64,000 nt of DNA from Maricaulis sp039978735 (GTDB lineage: Bacteria > Pseudomonadota > Alphaproteobacteria > Caulobacterales > Maricaulaceae). Every line of letters starts with the position of its first letter. Position 1 is the stretch's first letter. The stretch is from contig NZ_JBDWAS010000035.1 of NCBI RefSeq assembly GCF_039978735.1, positions 62,001 through 126,000 of the forward strand, written 5' to 3'. The notes beneath the pieces are model-generated. The model was not told where the DNA came from. It did no database searches and saw nothing but the letters and a program-made list of their open reading frames with translations. The translations under genes were made by a program, and so were the position numbers. Of the stretch, positions 53,701-62,025 are shown in pieces.

Positions 53701-55686
53701 TCAGTCCGGCGGATTGTGCTCAAGCAGGAAACGCTCGAGCGCCGTGAATAATTCCACACGGTTCTGCACGGTCATCCGATAGCTCTGGTGCGGCCCGTCC
53801 TCGATCCGTACGAACTCATACGGCTTGCCTGCCGCCGACATGGCTTCAGCCATCAGCTCCGCCTGCTCCACGGGAACAATCAGATCGTCCGTACCGTGGA
53901 TCAGCATGATCGGCGCCCGAATGGCATCAACATGGTTGATTGGCGAGACGGCTTCGACCTCATCGCGATTCTGGATGTAGTTGCCGATATATTCAGCCCA
54001 GTACACCTCGGCACCACCGCCAAGCCGGCCTTCGGAGTACTCCATCATCTGAAGGATGTCGGAGACTGGCGCACCGGCAATGACACAACGGTACAGCTCA
54101 GGCGTCAGCGTTGCGCCAGCAAGCGCAGCATAGCCGCCGTAGCTCCAGCCAAAGATACAGGTGCGATCCGGATCGATAGTTCCTTGGTCCGCCAAATAGG
54201 CCACGGCGTCGGAAACATCGTGCTGCATGGCCTGACCCCATTGACCATGTCCCATCTCGACAAAGTCGTTGCCGAAGCCGTCGGAGCCGCGAAACTGCGG
54301 CTGAAACACCGCATAACCGCGCGAAGCGAGGAACTGACGCCAGCTGTCATAGTCTGAATAGTCTCGCGCTTGCGGCCCGCCATGAGGCAAGATCACGAAT
54401 GGAAGATCGTGTGCCTCCCGACCGATTGGCAGGGTCAGATACCCAAACAGGTCGACACCATCACGTCCCTGGTAGTGTACGATTTCGACAGGGGCCATGG
54501 CGGCATCAGGTACGTTCGGATACTCGCGCGCCAGAAGGCTCAGCGCGTTTGAAGACCTGTCGAGAAGATAGTACGCCCCCGGGGTGCTGCCACCGGATAC
54601 GTAGATGACGACCCGGCGCATTTCGAGATCCCAATCAGTGATGTTGACGTTCGACCTCGGGAACAGTTCATCAAGCTGGGACTGAAGACCCTGGAAGACC
54701 GGATCAAAATAGACGGTCTTTTCCCGCTCTTCATCCCAACGCACGCCAATAATGGAATTCGTTCGCCAATCCCGCAAGAAAGAGGAGACATCAGCAAGGT
54801 CGGACGAGACGATCGGGCCTTCGATTTGACGCGTTTCGAAGTCGAAACGGTAGGCGGCCAACCGGTCTCCCGCCTCACCTCGCGATGCGAAGTATCCGTA
54901 ACGTCCCGTCGCATCAAGCCCCGCCATACCCGTCATAATGCCGGTCCAACGAACGGACTGGCGAACGCGGAATCTGAAGTCTTCACGTTCCAACCGCTCT
55001 GAATAGACGAGCTCCCAACCGTCCGAGTTGTATCGTGACCAGAGCTCGAACTCGGCATCATCCCGACGATAGCGCGCTCGGGGCTCAAGATCAGCATTGA
55101 GCAAGTAGTTGAACCCGTCAGCTCCCACAAATATCCGGTCGCGTGACCGCTCACGGTCAACACTTTGGCCAAAAAGGCCGAGTTCAGCTGACACATCATT
55201 TCCCAGCGCACGTGACCCGCGCCGGTCGCTGACCACAGGCATCCAGACGAGGAAATGGTCGTCGTCCGCCGGATTGATATTGGCAATACTGGCGTAGATG
55301 CTGAGCTCCCAGCTGTCAGAGCCGTCTGCATCGACAATCAAGCGGCGAAAAACATCCGCTCGCTGGTTGATCGCACCGACACTGCGCCGGTCCGAATAGG
55401 TCGCCACAAGGTGATCGTTCGACACCCAGCCGACTTCCACGATAACCTGATCGTCCCCGGCATCGATAACGTTCGAACCGGACCCATCGATGTTGAAAAC
55501 GACAACAACGCGCTCTTCCCGGCTTTCCCCGGAGATAAAAGCGATCCGTTCTCCATCAGGCGAGATTGAGACCGACGACATATTCGACAGTGCCGCATAG
55601 TCATCGATGCTCGGTGCCTGCTCTTGCGCTTCGGCCCCCGCATTCAGGCAGAGCAGCGCCATTGCCCCCACAATCAAGTCTCGCAT
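53701..55686 (-). CDS. Secreted S9-family peptidase, copy 2
   Basis: A 661-residue protein from the ATG at 55686, with GGAGGGG upstream. It has a signal peptide (MRDLIVGAMALLCLNAGAEAQ), an N-terminal propeller (SSVSISPDGERIAFISG) and a C-terminal hydrolase domain with GWSYGGYAALAG (Ser), LIHGTDDLIVPVEQ (Asp) and EDGPHQSYR (His). It has the same layout as the S9 gene at 48444 (SIDDYAAL and ENYAALPR openings) but is clearly diverged. GC is about 55 percent by eye, lower than the surrounding 65 percent or more. It may be an ancient duplicate or transferred gene. Confidence 0.9.
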   Translation of the reverse strand: MRDLIVGAMALLCLNAGAEAQEQAPSIDDYAALSNMSSVSISPDGERIAFISGESREERVVVVFNIDGSGSNVIDAGDDQVIVEVGWVSNDHLVATYSDRRSVGAINQRADVFRRLIVDADGSDSWELSIYASIANINPADDDHFLVWMPVVSDRRGSRALGNDVSAELGLFGQSVDRERSRDRIFVGADGFNYLLNADLEPRARYRRDDAEFELWSRYNSDGWELVYSERLEREDFRFRVRQSVRWTGIMTGMAGLDATGRYGYFASRGEAGDRLAAYRFDFETRQIEGPIVSSDLADVSSFLRDWRTNSIIGVRWDEEREKTVYFDPVFQGLQSQLDELFPRSNVNITDWDLEMRRVVIYVSGGSTPGAYYLLDRSSNALSLLAREYPNVPDAAMAPVEIVHYQGRDGVDLFGYLTLPIGREAHDLPFVILPHGGPQARDYSDYDSWRQFLASRGYAVFQPQFRGSDGFGNDFVEMGHGQWGQAMQHDVSDAVAYLADQGTIDPDRTCIFGWSYGGYAALAGATLTPELYRCVIAGAPVSDILQMMEYSEGRLGGGAEVYWAEYIGNYIQNRDEVEAVSPINHVDAIRAPIMLIHGTDDLIVPVEQAELMAEAMSAAGKPYEFVRIEDGPHQSYRMTVQNRVELFTALERFLLEHNPPD

Positions 55687-55783
55687 ATCCCCTCCGAGCC
55701 TTTCGATTTTCACGAAGTCTCAGGATCGCGCACCTGCATCCCGGACTCAAGCTCCCAGCCGCACAGAAAAGACGTGAAAGACT

Positions 55784-56797
55784 TCAGACGAAGAATTTCG
55801 AGAGTTTCAGTCCCTGGGCCTGATAGTTTGAGGCCGCGCGGCCATAGGGGATTTCGGGCGCTTCGCGCATCGGCTCGTAGACCAGCCGGGCGATCGGCTG
55901 GCCGTGTTCGAGAATGAAGGGCACGTCGCGGCCGCGCACTTCCAGCACTGCGCGCGAGCCTGTCCCGCCCGCCTCGGCGATGCCGAAGCCGGGATCGAAG
56001 AAGCCGGCATAGTGAGCGCGGAACTCGCCGATCTCGGTGGCGATGGGGGCCATTTCCGCAGCTTCCTCCGCGCCGATCGACACGGCCTCGCGCGACGCCA
56101 GGATGTAGAACTCGCCCGGATCCAGGATTAGGCGGCGGTCCGGCGCGTACATCGGCTCCCAGAACCGCGTGCGCTCATGCCCGCCGATCTTCGCCAGATC
56201 GACCAGCCCGGCATGGCGGCGCGCGCGATAGCCCACAATCCCGTCCTCGAAACCGGCCAGGTCGACGCTGACCGTCACATCGCGCAGCGGCACATGTGCG
56301 CCTTCGCGGAAGCGGATCTGGCTGAGCCGGTCGCCTGTGCGGGCAAGGATGGAAAAGGTGCAGGGGCAGATCTCCGCATAGAGCGGTCCGTCATAATCCG
56401 CCGGCGCCTGGTCGAAAGCGACGCCATGATCGGTGATCACACGGGTGAAGACATCGATCCGGCCGGTCGAGCTTTTCGGATTCATCGCGGCGCTGAGCCC
56501 CGGCGGCAGTTTCAGCCGCTCCTGCAGGGGCGCGAGATAGACACAGCCTGTCTCCAGCACCGCTCCATTGGTCAGATCGACCGTGTGCATGACAACGTCT
56601 TCGTTGAGCCGGTCCGACACGGTCCGGCCCGGCCCGGGCAGAAAGCTCGCCCGCAGGCGCCAGGCATGGCTGCCCAGTCTGAGATCGATACTGGCGGGCT
56701 GGATCTGGCCCTCTGCCGCAGGCGTGTCAGCGGAAATCACGCCGGTGTCGAACAGGGTTTTCAGCCGGTGGTCGGGCAGGATTCCGGAGGCAGTCAT
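55784..56797 (-). CDS. dcd: dCTP deaminase, double-length alphaproteobacterial form
   Basis: A 337-residue protein from the ATG at 56797 (MTASGILPDHRLKTLFDTG). The N-terminal half carries the dCTP deaminase pattern (GQIQPASIDLRLGSHAWRL and MNPKSSTGRIDVFTRVI) and the C-terminal half repeats the fold (DPGEFYILASREAVSIG, AHYAGFFDPGFGIAEAGG). Classical Dcd is about 190 residues; such fused double-domain forms are known in alphaproteobacteria. The enzyme deaminates dCTP to dUTP for thymidylate synthesis. Divergent from apaG. Confidence 0.85.
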   Translation of the reverse strand: MTASGILPDHRLKTLFDTGVISADTPAAEGQIQPASIDLRLGSHAWRLRASFLPGPGRTVSDRLNEDVVMHTVDLTNGAVLETGCVYLAPLQERLKLPPGLSAAMNPKSSTGRIDVFTRVITDHGVAFDQAPADYDGPLYAEICPCTFSILARTGDRLSQIRFREGAHVPLRDVTVSVDLAGFEDGIVGYRARRHAGLVDLAKIGGHERTRFWEPMYAPDRRLILDPGEFYILASREAVSIGAEEAAEMAPIATEIGEFRAHYAGFFDPGFGIAEAGGTGSRAVLEVRGRDVPFILEHGQPIARLVYEPMREAPEIPYGRAASNYQAQGLKLSKFFV

Positions 56798-56957
56798 GAT
56801 CGTCCGTGCGGTTGCCGAGCGGGGACGACCACATGTCCCCCATCTGCCGCGCCCTGTCCAGACGCGCTGACCGTGGGGGTTGAGCCGGAACCGCGCGAAG
56901 AGGATTATGCGCGCCGGAGCGCGCCTCAAGGCTGCGCAGTGAGGGCGGAAGCGCAGC

Positions 56958-57350
56958 ATGTACGAGCACGAGAGCAGCGGCGTGAAGATCAGCGTGATGC
57001 CGGACTATCTGGAGGACGAATCCGATCCGGATGAGGGCCGCTATGTCTGGGCCTACACGATCGAGATCGAGAATACCGGTCATGAGGCCGTGCAGCTGCT
57101 CGCCCGCAAATGGGTGATCACCGACTCGATGGGCCGCACCGAGCATGTGCAGGGCGAAGGCGTTGTCGGCGAGCAGCCGGTCATCGAGCCGGGTGAATGC
57201 TTCCGCTACACGTCCGGCGCACCGCTGGGCACGCCGTCGGGCTTCATGCAGGGCAGTTATGAAATGCGCCGCCGCAATGGCGAGAGTTTCGCGGCGATCA
57301 TCCCCGGCTTCTCGCTCGACCGGCCGACCGACCGGGTCCAGCTGCACTGA
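56958..57350 (+). CDS. apaG: ApaG
   Basis: A 130-residue single-domain protein of the ApaG fold: YVWAYTIEIENTGHEAVQLLARKWVITDSMGR, the hallmark VQGEGVVGEQPVIEPGECFRYTSGAPL and GFMQGSYEMR. ApaG proteins are fibronectin III-like, and their function in bacteria is uncertain (linked to Co2+/Mg2+ homeostasis and to ApaH in enterobacteria, and to poly-ADP-ribose polymerase partners in eukaryotic F-box proteins). No apaH or ksgA lies next to it here. trkH follows 34 bp later. Confidence 0.93.
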   Translation: MYEHESSGVKISVMPDYLEDESDPDEGRYVWAYTIEIENTGHEAVQLLARKWVITDSMGRTEHVQGEGVVGEQPVIEPGECFRYTSGAPLGTPSGFMQGSYEMRRRNGESFAAIIPGFSLDRPTDRVQLH

Positions 57351-57384
57351 TGCGGCAGTACCGGCCGGTTTCCTGGGGTTCGCC

Positions 57385-58839
57385 GTGACCACATCCCTGC
57401 GACAGGTCCTGTTCATGGTCGGCATCATGGTCGCCGTCCTGGCCGCCGCGATGGTCTTCCCGGCCATGCTGGACGCGGCCGAAGGCGACGGGGAAAGCGC
57501 CAGCGCCTTCTTCATCTCCTCGATCCTGGGCATGTTCATCGGCGGCGCCACGGCGCTGGTCAATCGCGGCCCGGTCGACTCGATCACGCCGCGAACGGCC
57601 TTCGTGCTGACAGTCGGCGCCTGGCTGGCGCTGTCCGTCTGTGCCGCGCTGCCGCTGCGCCTGGCCGGCGAGGGACTGAGCTGGACCGACGCCTTCTTCG
57701 AGGCGGTCTCGGGCCTGACGACGACCGGGGCGACCGTGATCACCGGACTCGACTACCGGCCGGAAGGCCTCCTGCTCTGGCGCGCGATCCTGCAATGGAT
57801 CGGCGGTATCGGGATCATCGTGACGGCGATGGCCTTCTGGCCGATGCTGGGTATTGGCGGCATGCAGCTCTTCCAGCTGGAGACCGGCGACAAGTCAGAC
57901 AAGATCCTGCCGCGGGCGACCCAGATCGCCGCCAGCATCTCGCTGATCTACCTGATCCTGACGCTGATCTGCTTCTTTGCCTTCATGGCGGTCGGCATGG
58001 ACTGGCTGCACGCGATCTGCCACGCCATGTCGACGCTATCGACGGGCGGCTTCTCGGCGTCGGACAATTCCATGGGCAATTACGTGCACATGGGCGCGGA
58101 CATCATCACCACGATCTTCATGATCCTGGCCTCGCTGCCCTTCGTTCTGTTCATCGTGGCGATCCGCGGCAAGCCCATGGCTCTGTGGCGGGACGCCCAG
58201 GTGCGCGGCTTTCTGCTTGTGGTGACCGTCGCAACGGCCTTCCTGACCGTCCTTCTCTGGATGACGGGCGCGCATGAAGAAGGCGGCGCGATCCGGCAGG
58301 CGGCCTTCAACTCGGTCTCGATCATCACGGGGACCGGGTTTGCCACGGCGGACTATGGCGCATGGGGGCCGATCTCGCAGGCCGCCTTCTTCGTCTTCAT
58401 GTTCATCGGCGGCTGTGCCGGCTCGACGACGTGTTCGGTAAAGATCTTCCGCTACCAGATCGCCGGCACCGCGATGCGGCGCTATCTGGCGAAACTTCTG
58501 CGTCCCAATGCGGTGATACCGATGCACTATAATGGCCGCATAGTGGATGAAAAAACGCTCCACTCGGTACTCGGTTTCTTCTTCGTCTTCTTTGCCGTCT
58601 ACGCAATCACCGCGGCGCTGTTGTCGGCGATGGGGATGGACACGGTGTCGGCGCTGTCGGGTGCTGCGACCAGCCTGACCAATACCGGTCCGGGCCTGGG
58701 TCCGATCATCGGTCCGTCAGGGACATTCGCGCCCCTCTCCGATCCGGAGAAATGGCTCCTGACCTTCAACATGTTCATCGGCCGGCTGGAAGTGATCGCC
58801 GTCCTGGTCTTCCTAAGCCCGCGCTTCTGGCGGAACTAG
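57385..58839 (+). CDS. trkH: TrkH-family potassium uptake protein, copy 2
   Basis: A 484-residue membrane protein starting at GTG 57385 (MTTSLRQVLFMVG); an ATG at 57415 is the alternative. Pore loops read GLTTTGATVI, LSTGGFSASD, SIITGTGFATADYG and SLTNTGPGLGP. It shares the layout of the copy at 50641 but is clearly distinct, and the third filter has GTG where copy 1 has TTG, so conductance or selectivity may differ. It follows apaG by 34 bp. Three tandem 45-nt palindromes start 2 bp after its stop. Confidence 0.92.
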   Translation: MTTSLRQVLFMVGIMVAVLAAAMVFPAMLDAAEGDGESASAFFISSILGMFIGGATALVNRGPVDSITPRTAFVLTVGAWLALSVCAALPLRLAGEGLSWTDAFFEAVSGLTTTGATVITGLDYRPEGLLLWRAILQWIGGIGIIVTAMAFWPMLGIGGMQLFQLETGDKSDKILPRATQIAASISLIYLILTLICFFAFMAVGMDWLHAICHAMSTLSTGGFSASDNSMGNYVHMGADIITTIFMILASLPFVLFIVAIRGKPMALWRDAQVRGFLLVVTVATAFLTVLLWMTGAHEEGGAIRQAAFNSVSIITGTGFATADYGAWGPISQAAFFVFMFIGGCAGSTTCSVKIFRYQIAGTAMRRYLAKLLRPNAVIPMHYNGRIVDEKTLHSVLGFFFVFFAVYAITAALLSAMGMDTVSALSGAATSLTNTGPGLGPIIGPSGTFAPLSDPEKWLLTFNMFIGRLEVIAVLVFLSPRFWRN

Positions 58840-58841
58840 GA

Positions 58842-58886
58842 GCATTTCCAGCGAAAGTGGGAACCGGTTTCGCGGTCCGGAAGTGC
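58842..58886 (-). repeat. 45-nt covarying intergenic palindrome, copy 4
   Basis: Minus-strand orientation: outer stem GCACTTCC/GGAAATGC with one G-T wobble, GACC variant, inner stem GCGAAA/TTTCGC, loop CCGGTTCCCAC. First of three tandem copies with a repeat period of 60 and 61 bp, starting 2 bp after the trkH stop. Confidence 0.85.
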
Positions 58887-58901
58887 GACCCCTGGGACCG
58901 G

Positions 58902-58946
58902 GCATTTCCAGCGAAAGTGGGGACCGGTTTCGCGGTTCGGAAATGC
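58902..58946 (-). repeat. 45-nt covarying intergenic palindrome, copy 5
   Basis: Same unit as copy 4 with perfect outer (GCATTTCC/GGAAATGC) and inner (GCGAAA/TTTCGC) stems and loop CCGGTCCCCAC, identical in sequence to copy 1 at 11375. The spacers between tandem copies (15 and 16 bp, beginning GACC and rich in G) are also related. Confidence 0.87.
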
Positions 58947-58962
58947 GACCACTGGGGACAGC

Positions 58963-59007
58963 GCATTTCCAGCGAAAGTGGGAACCGGTTTCGCGGTTCG
59001 GAAATGC
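58963..59007 (-). repeat. 45-nt covarying intergenic palindrome, copy 6
   Basis: Perfect outer stem GCATTTCC/GGAAATGC and inner stem GCGAAA/TTTCGC with loop CCGGTTCCCAC. It ends 1 bp before the stop codon of the convergent hslO, so the three copies fill the whole gap between trkH and hslO. Confidence 0.87.
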
Positions 59008-59008
59008 G

Positions 59009-59932
59009 CTAGCGACTGGCCGCAGCGGCAACCTCTTCGAGGCCGAAACCCCAGTCCTTGTTGCAGTACTCGCAGGTCATCACGATGGCGCCGTCGGTTT
59101 CCATTTCCGCGCGGTCTTCGGGCGGGAAGCTGGCGACGATGCCGAGCAGGCGCTCGCGTTCGCACGAGCAGCGCCGGGCGATCTGCGCGGGCTCGAACAG
59201 GCGCACCCCGTCCTCGTTGAACAGGCGGAAGAGCAGAGTTCCGGCCGAGAGGTCGGGATCCAGGAGTTCGGCATCCTCGACGGTCTCGTAGAGCGCGCGG
59301 ACATGGTCCCAGTCATCCCGGGCCGAACCGCGGGTCTCGTCGCCGGCGACCTGCTGCAGCATGGCGCCGCCGCCACGCCAGGCGCGGGCCTCGCCTTCCT
59401 TCCAGCTTTCGCCGATGGCGATCCGCAGGCGCGTAGGTGTCTGTTCGGACTGGGCAAAATAGCCTTCCGCGACCTGCGACAGGGACGCGCCCTCAAGCGG
59501 AACGACGCCCTGGTACTGGTCCTTGTCGGGACCATAGTCGAGCGTCATCGCGAAAGCGCCCTTGCCCAGGAGACGCTCCATCAGCGTGTCGCGGGGCGGG
59601 CTATCGGCGAGCACGGCCTCGACGGCTTCACGGTCGATCTTGGCAAAGCCGCGCACGCCCTCGCCACTGACATATTCGGCCACGACAAAGCGGATCGGAC
59701 CCGACCCGTTCGCCTGCACGATCAGCCGGCCGTTGAATTTCAGCGCATCGCCGACGAGGGCGGCGATGATCACCGCCTCGCCGAGCAGATGGGCTACCGG
59801 TTCGGGATAGGCGTGCGCCGACAGGATCGCGTCCAGCGTTGATCCCAGGCGGCAGACACGGCCGCGAACGGCCCGTCCCTCAACCTGGAAACCTGCCACG
59901 ATATTGTCATGCTCTCCAAGCGGATCGCTCAC
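59009..59932 (-). CDS. hslO: HslO (Hsp33), redox-regulated holdase chaperone
   Basis: A 307-residue protein from the GTG at 59932, with GGAGAG 6 bp upstream. It has the Hsp33 N-terminal fold (RGRVCRLGSTLDAIL, PEPVAHLLGEAVIIAALVG) and the C-terminal zinc site formed by a CxC (RRCSCERERLL) and a CxxC (MTCEYCNKDWGF). Oxidation releases zinc and activates holdase activity. In many alphaproteobacteria hslO follows argD-argF; here it directly follows argD with 28 bp between. Convergent with trkH copy 2. Confidence 0.93.
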   Translation of the reverse strand: MSDPLGEHDNIVAGFQVEGRAVRGRVCRLGSTLDAILSAHAYPEPVAHLLGEAVIIAALVGDALKFNGRLIVQANGSGPIRFVVAEYVSGEGVRGFAKIDREAVEAVLADSPPRDTLMERLLGKGAFAMTLDYGPDKDQYQGVVPLEGASLSQVAEGYFAQSEQTPTRLRIAIGESWKEGEARAWRGGGAMLQQVAGDETRGSARDDWDHVRALYETVEDAELLDPDLSAGTLLFRLFNEDGVRLFEPAQIARRCSCERERLLGIVASFPPEDRAEMETDGAIVMTCEYCNKDWGFGLEEVAAAASR

Positions 59933-59960
59933 GCCGTCTCTCCGTTCGGCAAGGGTTGGA

Positions 59961-61145
59961 CTAGCTGGCCTCGAGCGCGTCGAGCGCTTCGTCGAGAATG
60001 GCCACCGCCTCGCTGGCATCGTCCTTGGTGATGATCAGCGGCGGCGCCATGCGGCAGACATTGTCACCCGCCGCGCCGACCAGGAGATGGCGATCGCGGG
60101 CCAGTCCTGCAAGCTTCTTGGGATCGAAACCGTCTTTCAGCTTCACCCCGACCAGCAGACCCTTCCCGCGGATCTCGGCGATCTTGTCGCCGTGACGGTC
60201 CATCAGGCCGTGCAGCTGCTGGCGCAGATAGTTGGAGACGTCGACCACGTGATCCATGAAGCCGTCGGAGGTCAGCTCGTCGAACACGACATTGCCGACC
60301 GCCATGGCCAGCGGGCCGCCGCCATAGGTCGAGCCGTGCGTGCCGACGACCATGCCGGCCGCCGCTGCTTCCGTCGCCAGGCAGGCGCCCATCGGGAAAC
60401 CGCCGCCAATGCCCTTGGCTGCGGCCATGATGTCCGGCTCGGCGCCTTCGACCCATTGGTGGGCGAACAGCTTGCCGGTCCGGCCGGCACCCGACTGGAC
60501 CTCGTCAAAGATCAGCATCAGGCCGTGCTCGTCGCAGATCTGGCGCAGGCCGCGCAGGAAGCTGTCTTCCGGTGCCCGCACACCGCCCTCGCCCTGCACC
60601 GGTTCGACGCAGATCGCCGCGGTCTCTTCGGTGACGGCATTCTTCACGGCATCCAGATCGCCGAATTCGACCTGGTCGAAACCTTCCATCGCCGGGCCGA
60701 ACCCTTCGAGGTATTTCGGATTGCCGCCGGCATTGATGGCGCCGAAGGTGCGGCCGTGGAAGGCGCCGGTGAAGGTGATGATGCGATAGCGCTGCGGATT
60801 GCCGTTCACGAAGTGATAGCGGCGCGCCGTCTTCAGGGCGCATTCCATCGCCTCGGCGCCGGAATTGGTGAAGAAGACGCGGTCGGCGAAGGTCGCTGCG
60901 CAGAGCTTCTCGGCCAGTTCGATCCCCTTGGGCACCTTGAACATGTTGGACAGGTGCCAGAGCTTGCCGGCCTGCTCGTTGAGGGCGGCCACAGCCTTGG
61001 GATGGGCATGGCCCAGACAGTTCACCGCAATACCCGAAATGAAGTCCAGATAGGCATCGCCAGCCTCGGTATACAGGCGGGTTCCCTTACCGTGGTCAAA
61101 CACGAGATCGGGCGGCGAATAGGTATCCATCATCGGGGCGGGCAT
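59961..61145 (-). CDS. argD: Acetylornithine aminotransferase
   Basis: A 394-residue class III PLP-dependent aminotransferase from the ATG at 61145, with GGAGGA upstream. Motifs: FISGIAVNCLGHAHP, FTNSGAEAMECALKTAR (phosphate loop), TFTGAFHGRTFG, CVEPVQGEGGV, LIFDEVQSGAGRTGKLFAHQW (Asp) and the PLP Lys in MAAAKGIGGGFPMGA. It converts N-acetylglutamate semialdehyde to N-acetylornithine in arginine synthesis and often serves lysine synthesis too. argF, usually next, is not present in the window. hslO follows. Confidence 0.92.
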   Translation of the reverse strand: MPAPMMDTYSPPDLVFDHGKGTRLYTEAGDAYLDFISGIAVNCLGHAHPKAVAALNEQAGKLWHLSNMFKVPKGIELAEKLCAATFADRVFFTNSGAEAMECALKTARRYHFVNGNPQRYRIITFTGAFHGRTFGAINAGGNPKYLEGFGPAMEGFDQVEFGDLDAVKNAVTEETAAICVEPVQGEGGVRAPEDSFLRGLRQICDEHGLMLIFDEVQSGAGRTGKLFAHQWVEGAEPDIMAAAKGIGGGFPMGACLATEAAAAGMVVGTHGSTYGGGPLAMAVGNVVFDELTSDGFMDHVVDVSNYLRQQLHGLMDRHGDKIAEIRGKGLLVGVKLKDGFDPKKLAGLARDRHLLVGAAGDNVCRMAPPLIITKDDASEAVAILDEALDALEAS

Positions 61146-61212
61146 GCGGTCCTCCAAAAGCATCGCGGCGCCCGTTTTCGGACGCCTTTGATACTCGTCT
61201 AGGCCTCCGCGC

Positions 61213-62025
61213 TCAGCTCTTCAAGCGCCAGCCTGCGCGCAAGAGCAGATAACAGGCCGCGGCCAGTGCAAGGTTGATCGCGAGCACCAGCACGGCGCCG
61301 ATGGCGAGATGGCCGTCGGCATGGCCTGTAAAGCCGTAACGGAAGCCGTCGATCATGTAGAAGAAGGGATTGAAATGGCTGATCGTGGCGATCGGTTCGG
61401 GCAGCGCCGTGACCGAATAGAAGGTGCCCGACAGGAAGGTCAGCGGCGTGATCACGAAGGTCGTCACGGCGGCCATGTGATCGAACTTCTCGGCCCACAG
61501 ACCGCCGATCACGCCGACCATGCCCAGCATGGCCGAGGCCGATACCCCGAAATAGAGAACCGCCCACCAGTGCTGCGGCATGATGTTCATGAAGGGGATC
61601 AGCGTCACCGCCGTCACCACCGCCACCATGATGCCGCGCGTCATCGCGCCGGCAATGAAGCCGATCGACAGTTCCAGCGCCGACAGCGGCGGCATCAGGA
61701 AGTCGACGGCATTGCCCTGCACCTTGGACACCAGGATAGACGAGCCCGAATTGGCGAAGGCATTGTTCAACAGGCCCATCAGGATGAGGCCCGGCGCGAG
61801 GAATTCGATGAAGGGGATACCGTTCACATCGCCCCGCCGCGAGCCGATCGCGACGGCAAACACGGTCATGTAAAGCAGCGTCGTTGCGACCGGTGCAGCG
61901 ACCGTCTGGGTGTAGACCTTGAGAAAACGCCGCACTTCCTTCTTGTACAGCGTCCAGAGACCTAACCAATTGATAAAGCCAAATTTTCTGGGCTCGTTAA
62001 GGCCGGTTAAACTGGCGTTACTCAT
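61213..62025 (-). CDS. ABC-2 type permease without adjacent ATPase
   Basis: A 270-residue membrane protein with six helices and ABC-2 features (LWTLYKKEVRRFLKVYTQTVAAP, IEFLAPGLILMGLLNNAFANS, FSGTF-like FLSGTFYSVTALPEPI, HFNPFFYMIDGFRYGF). It is in the YadH-like class of small exporters. An ATPase partner normally encoded next to such permeases is not seen on either side. It is divergent from gcrA; TTAA motifs at 61997 and 62007 lie inside its first codons. The substrate is unknown. Confidence 0.85.
   Translation of the reverse strand: MSNASLTGLNEPRKFGFINWLGLWTLYKKEVRRFLKVYTQTVAAPVATTLLYMTVFAVAIGSRRGDVNGIPFIEFLAPGLILMGLLNNAFANSGSSILVSKVQGNAVDFLMPPLSALELSIGFIAGAMTRGIMVAVVTAVTLIPFMNIMPQHWWAVLYFGVSASAMLGMVGVIGGLWAEKFDHMAAVTTFVITPLTFLSGTFYSVTALPEPIATISHFNPFFYMIDGFRYGFTGHADGHLAIGAVLVLAINLALAAACYLLLRAGWRLKS

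Noticed and set aside
58842..59007. Regularly spaced repeats considered as a CRISPR array
   Set aside because: Only three units, spacers of 15-16 bp that resemble each other, and single copies elsewhere; no cas genes. It is a tandem palindromic repeat.
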